Shown here in pieces: positions 58,038 to 59,184 of a DNA stretch of 59,184 nt. The notes below the pieces were generated by a model. That model saw only the letters and a program-made list of their open reading frames with translations, made no database searches and was not told the DNA's origin. Source of the DNA: Gammaproteobacteria bacterium (lineage in GTDB: Bacteria > Pseudomonadota > Gammaproteobacteria > Pseudomonadales > Pseudohongiellaceae); assembly GCA_019654215.1 (NCBI GenBank), contig BPDI01000016.1, positions 1 through 59,184 on the forward strand, given 5' to 3'. A program made the translations under genes and the position numbers. Every line of letters begins with the position of its first letter. The stretch's first letter is position 1.

Positions 58038-59184
58038 TTAGCTGACACTTTTCCGGGATGTGAAGAAGTAAAACACCAGTCCCGATGCAATAACACCCAG
58101 GCTAAACAGTCCCTCCACTGGCCGCTCAATTAAAGGGGAAGCTCAGGGTCCAGCCCGTTAGTAAAGGAAGATAATAGGAGTTACTGGATAGAGAAAAGCC
58201 TTATAGGGTCTTTCGATATCTGGTTTTTTTCCCGCGGGTGACGAACAGACCTAATACAGTAGCAAAAGTGTTAAGGGCCATAGTGAAACCAGCAAAGACC
58301 AAGATTGATTCAAAGGTTGAAGAGAGAATAAACAAAATGGCGATTGACGATTGCAAATAAATCGCAGTGGTAGGAATGCCTGATGAATTTTGTTTTCCTA
58401 AAAATTTCAGGCGAGGAAAATCCTCTCCAATCACTTGAATAACGCGTGGACCAGCCATTGTCATGGCACTTACCGTAGAAATTAACAGTAACGCTAGGGC
58501 GGCACCGAATGCGCCGCCGGCAACCTCGCCGAAAGCAGCACGGGCTGCAATTGCTCCGACTTCAACTTCTCCAGCCATGTCTTCAATTGGTGCTGTATAG
58601 AGAAAAGAATAATTAAGAGCCAGATATAAAAGGGTAACTATACTGGTTCCAGTAATTAGAACCCATGGCAAAGTTTTTTGTGCATCTTCGATTTCACTGG
58701 AAAGATAAGTCGCTGCATTCCAACCAGAATAAGCGAAACTTACATAGATTAATGCAACCGCGAATGTGCCACTAGTAATTACTTCGAGATCACCTTCAAT
58801 CGGGGTGAAGGTTATTGGTTGTGGTGAATCAACAACGATTAGTGTGGCAAAAATAAAAACCAATATGATTATAACTTTAAGCACGGTAAAAATTACTTGT
58901 GTGCCACCGCTATTACGATGATTAGTTCCATGAACTGCTGCCAACACTACTAGTAGCAATATTGCCAACAATTTTTCAATGGCTGCGCTCACTTCTCCAA
59001 ATACAGAAGAAGTAAGGTAGGCGGCAAAAGTCATTGCGGCCAATGCAGTCGGCGCAGCGAATCCAACTGCTGCAGATATCCAGCCAGAAACGAAACCGGC
59101 AGCCGGATGATATATGCGTGAGAGAAAATTATACTCACCGCCGGAGCGAGGAAAAGTAGCGCCCAACTCGGCATAAGAGATTGC
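58038..59184 (-). CDS. APC-family amino acid permease (cut by window edge, frameshifts at C-terminus)
   Basis: The gene runs off the window; the first residues readable are AISYAELGATFPRSGGEYNF, which is transmembrane helix 2 of an APC superfamily amino acid/polyamine antiporter or permease. About ten more helices follow, with FAYSGWNAATYLSSEIEDA and a stretch of hydrophobic segments to LGLFVTRGKKTRYRK. The frame stops at 58201, but the adjacent frames give PYKAFLYPVTPIIFL, LTGWTLSFPL and ERPVEGLFSLGVIASG, the last helices, and stop at 58038. At least three indels are needed. Substrate unknown. Confidence 0.8.

Noticed and set aside
1..59184. CRISPR arrays, insertion sequences, prophage or tRNA genes
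   Set aside because: I saw no regularly spaced direct repeats, transposase or integrase motifs, or cloverleaf signatures. A covariance-model search would be the decisive test for small RNAs.

Overview
The window looks like a moderate-GC, Gram-negative chromosome segment, most likely from a (marine-type) gammaproteobacterium. The support is a LiuR-type MerR regulator beside a methylcrotonyl-CoA carboxylase beta subunit, a YghU-type glutathione transferase, RarA, many Sec, Tat and lipoprotein signals, and an abundance of periplasmic PQQ dehydrogenases, exported amidohydrolases and DUF1592/DUF1552 proteins. I cannot place it below class. I saw no rRNA, tRNA, CRISPR array, insertion sequence or prophage. 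Coding density is very high and no gene-free stretch exceeds 300 bases.

Layout. 1-2.5 kb: a small lipoprotein and a PQQ dehydrogenase. 2.5-7.2 kb: liuB and liuR divergent from an acyl-CoA synthetase and a DUF4336-like gene, with a perfect 14-bp palindrome between them. 7.4-14.2 kb: two Tat-exported PLP enzymes around a secreted M20 amidohydrolase, then an amidase and a GST. 14.3-21.3 kb: an exported methyltransferase-like protein, a DUF3604 lipoprotein, an exported amidohydrolase, and a cytochrome c/type-II-copper monooxygenase fusion with a secreted partner. 21.4-36 kb: two copies of a three-gene module (DUF1592 cytochrome, DUF1552, secreted ankyrin protein) facing each other around an alpha/beta hydrolase, a beta-propeller, an exported aldolase-like protein and a VOC protein. 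36-42.6 kb: D-aminoacylase-type operon, an amidohydrolase remnant, a second PQQ dehydrogenase, and a tandem AhpD-like gene with a UGA at the redox-active position. 42.7-52.5 kb: a long plus-strand run with nitronate monooxygenase, MBL hydrolase, NTF2-like protein, Gfo/Idh/MocA oxidoreductase, cytochrome c plus PQQ alcohol dehydrogenase, PIG-L deacetylase, MFS transporter and desaturase. 52.5-59.2 kb: exported M24 peptidase, membrane-anchored NADP-binding protein, a secreted unknown, rarA, a MaoC dehydratase and an APC permease cut by the window edge.

The theme is catabolism of small organic molecules, much of it in the periplasm: oxidation by quinoproteins with c-type cytochromes, hydrolysis of amides and esters, and acyl-CoA processing inside the cell.

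About half the genes are interrupted by single-base insertions or deletions, often in short homopolymers, while the protein on either side stays well conserved. I read these mainly as sequence or assembly errors and have joined the pieces into single loci. The strongest biological lead is the probable selenocysteine codon at 41846-41848. Second is the inverted, duplicated DUF1592-DUF1552-ankyrin module.
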